From: Micropruina sp.
Lineage (GTDB): Bacteria; Actinomycetota; Actinomycetes; Propionibacteriales; Propionibacteriaceae
DNA length: 64,000 nucleotides
Reading direction: 5' to 3'
Assembly (NCBI GenBank): GCA_016716635.1
Contig: JADJVZ010000013.1
Coordinates: forward strand, 434,001 to 498,000
Both the position numbers and the translations under genes were made by a program. The first letter of the stretch is position 1. Every line of letters begins with the position of its first letter. The notes under the pieces were generated by a model. The model was not told the DNA's origin. It worked only from the letters and a program-made list of their open reading frames with translations, and did no database searches. This document shows positions 63,255 through 64,000 of this stretch, piece by piece.

Positions 63255-63953
63255 ATGACCCCCACCCGCAAAGCCGCTCTGATCGCTGGCGCGCTCTACC
63301 TCGTCACCTTCGTGACCTCGATTCCGCCGCTGCTCTTGAAGGCGCCGATTCTCAAAGACCTGGGGCTGCTGGCAACCGGTGGCCAGCGTCCGCTGCTGTG
63401 GGCGGCGGTGATCGAGATCGTGCTGGCGGCCTCGTGCGTCGGCACAGCGGTCGCGCTCTATCCGATCGTCCGCCCTCACGGGGAGCTGCGGGCACTCGGT
63501 TTCGTGGCCTCCCGCACTGTCGAGGCGGGCCTGATCATGCTCGGGGTCGTGGCGATGTTGGCCCTTGTGTCGTGGGGCCGGGCGGGCGGTGACCCCGCGG
63601 GTCTGGGCGCGGCGCACGCTCTGGTCAGCGTCCATGACGCCACCTTCCTGCTCGGGCCGGGGCTCATGCCCGCCGTGAACGCGCTCCTGCTCGGCAGCGT
63701 GCTGTACCAAGCCCGCCTCGTGCCGCGCCTCATCCCGCTGCTGGGTTTGATCGGCGCGCCGCTGCTCGCCGCGTCGGCCCTGGGCACCCTTTTCGGCGTG
63801 CTGGATCAGGTCTCCCCTGTCGCCGGGCTGGCCGCGCTCCCCATCGCCTTGTGGGAGGCGTCGGTGGGGGTGTGGCTCCTCGTCCGCGGGGTGTCCGACC
63901 GGACGCCCGTCACCACCGCGGTGGCCGCCACGCCCGTGGCCGTGGACGCGTGA
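63255..63953 (+). CDS. DUF4386 membrane protein
   Basis: This 232-aa protein has about six hydrophobic helices and the DUF4386 pattern KAALIAGALYLVTFVTSIP and HDATFLLGPGLMPAVNALLLG. Function is unknown. It is probably the main target of the TetR regulator. GGAG precedes the ATG at 63255. Confidence 0.85.
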   Translation: MTPTRKAALIAGALYLVTFVTSIPPLLLKAPILKDLGLLATGGQRPLLWAAVIEIVLAASCVGTAVALYPIVRPHGELRALGFVASRTVEAGLIMLGVVAMLALVSWGRAGGDPAGLGAAHALVSVHDATFLLGPGLMPAVNALLLGSVLYQARLVPRLIPLLGLIGAPLLAASALGTLFGVLDQVSPVAGLAALPIALWEASVGVWLLVRGVSDRTPVTTAVAATPVAVDA

Positions 63954-64000
63954 CGGACGACCTCCCGGAACGATTGGATGGACCCCTGAGCGCGCGGTCT
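63950..64000 (+). CDS. Start of a further gene (cut by window end)
   Basis: A GTG at 63950 overlaps the DUF4386 stop (GTGA) and reads 17 open codons, MTDDLPERLDGPLSARS, to the window edge. The overlap style matches other operon junctions here, but the fragment is too short to identify. Confidence 0.4.
   Translation, partial: MTDDLPERLDGPLSARS

Overview
The window is high-G+C DNA with dense, often overlapping genes (ATGA/GTGA junctions) and an actinobacterial gene repertoire: a SigE-family sigma factor, DUF5302, DUF4342, a nitrobindin-like FABP protein, a ThrE-type exporter, a class E sortase with an LAXTG substrate, and PdxST-type vitamin B6 synthesis. It most likely comes from the chromosome of an Actinomycetota member, possibly Propionibacteriales; the order is a guess. 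I saw no rRNA, tRNA, CRISPR array, phage or transposase gene.

Layout. 0-6.4 kb: an edge-truncated P-loop kinase, a PAP2 phosphatase, a PadR/membrane-protein pair, a repeat-rich gap, an AlkA-type glycosylase, two tandem 269-aa paralogues of unknown function, and the remnant of a dienelactone hydrolase. 6.4-15.7 kb: a cluster of DnaA-box-like sites, two tandem Kup potassium transporters, a divergent ROK regulator/MFS pair, and an ECF sigma factor overlapping a membrane-anchored partner. 15.8-22 kb: small enzymes and conserved unknowns, including a protein that appears to join DUF7662, DUF6884 and a GIY-YIG-like domain. 22-27.6 kb: a complete branched-chain amino acid ABC operon transcribed livJ-livH-livM-livG-livF. 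27.8-34.3 kb: DUF2254, pdxS-pdxT, ThrE exporter, divergent serA, DUF1304. 34.3-43.1 kb: EamA exporter/LysR pair, threonine dehydratase, YCII protein, multicopper oxidase, and a BenE transporter divergent from a MocR regulator. 43.1-53.7 kb: a cell-surface locus with a 2561-aa modular adhesin-like protein ending in LAYTG, a lipoprotein, a class E sortase and a 52-aa membrane protein, followed by an opposing glycine-rich secreted protein. 53.9-64 kb: YaaA, MarR, a SWIM/SNF2 helicase, SPFH plus NfeD, a sirtuin, an alpha/beta hydrolase, and a TetR/DUF4386 pair with two visible operators.

Most unusual content. (1) A roughly 300-bp interspersed repeat is present in two full copies and one internally deleted copy. 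(2) A family of nested palindromes (three copies) places four copies of a TTGCTGGCG-type motif at an invariant 19-bp phase; a different sequence at 19.7 kb shows the same architecture at 20 bp. (3) The sortase locus looks self-contained. (4) The DUF7662-DUF6884-GIY-YIG architecture is unusual. (5) At least five TCCACA cores lie within 88 bp near 7.0 kb. All family assignments come from reading motifs by eye; no database search was run.
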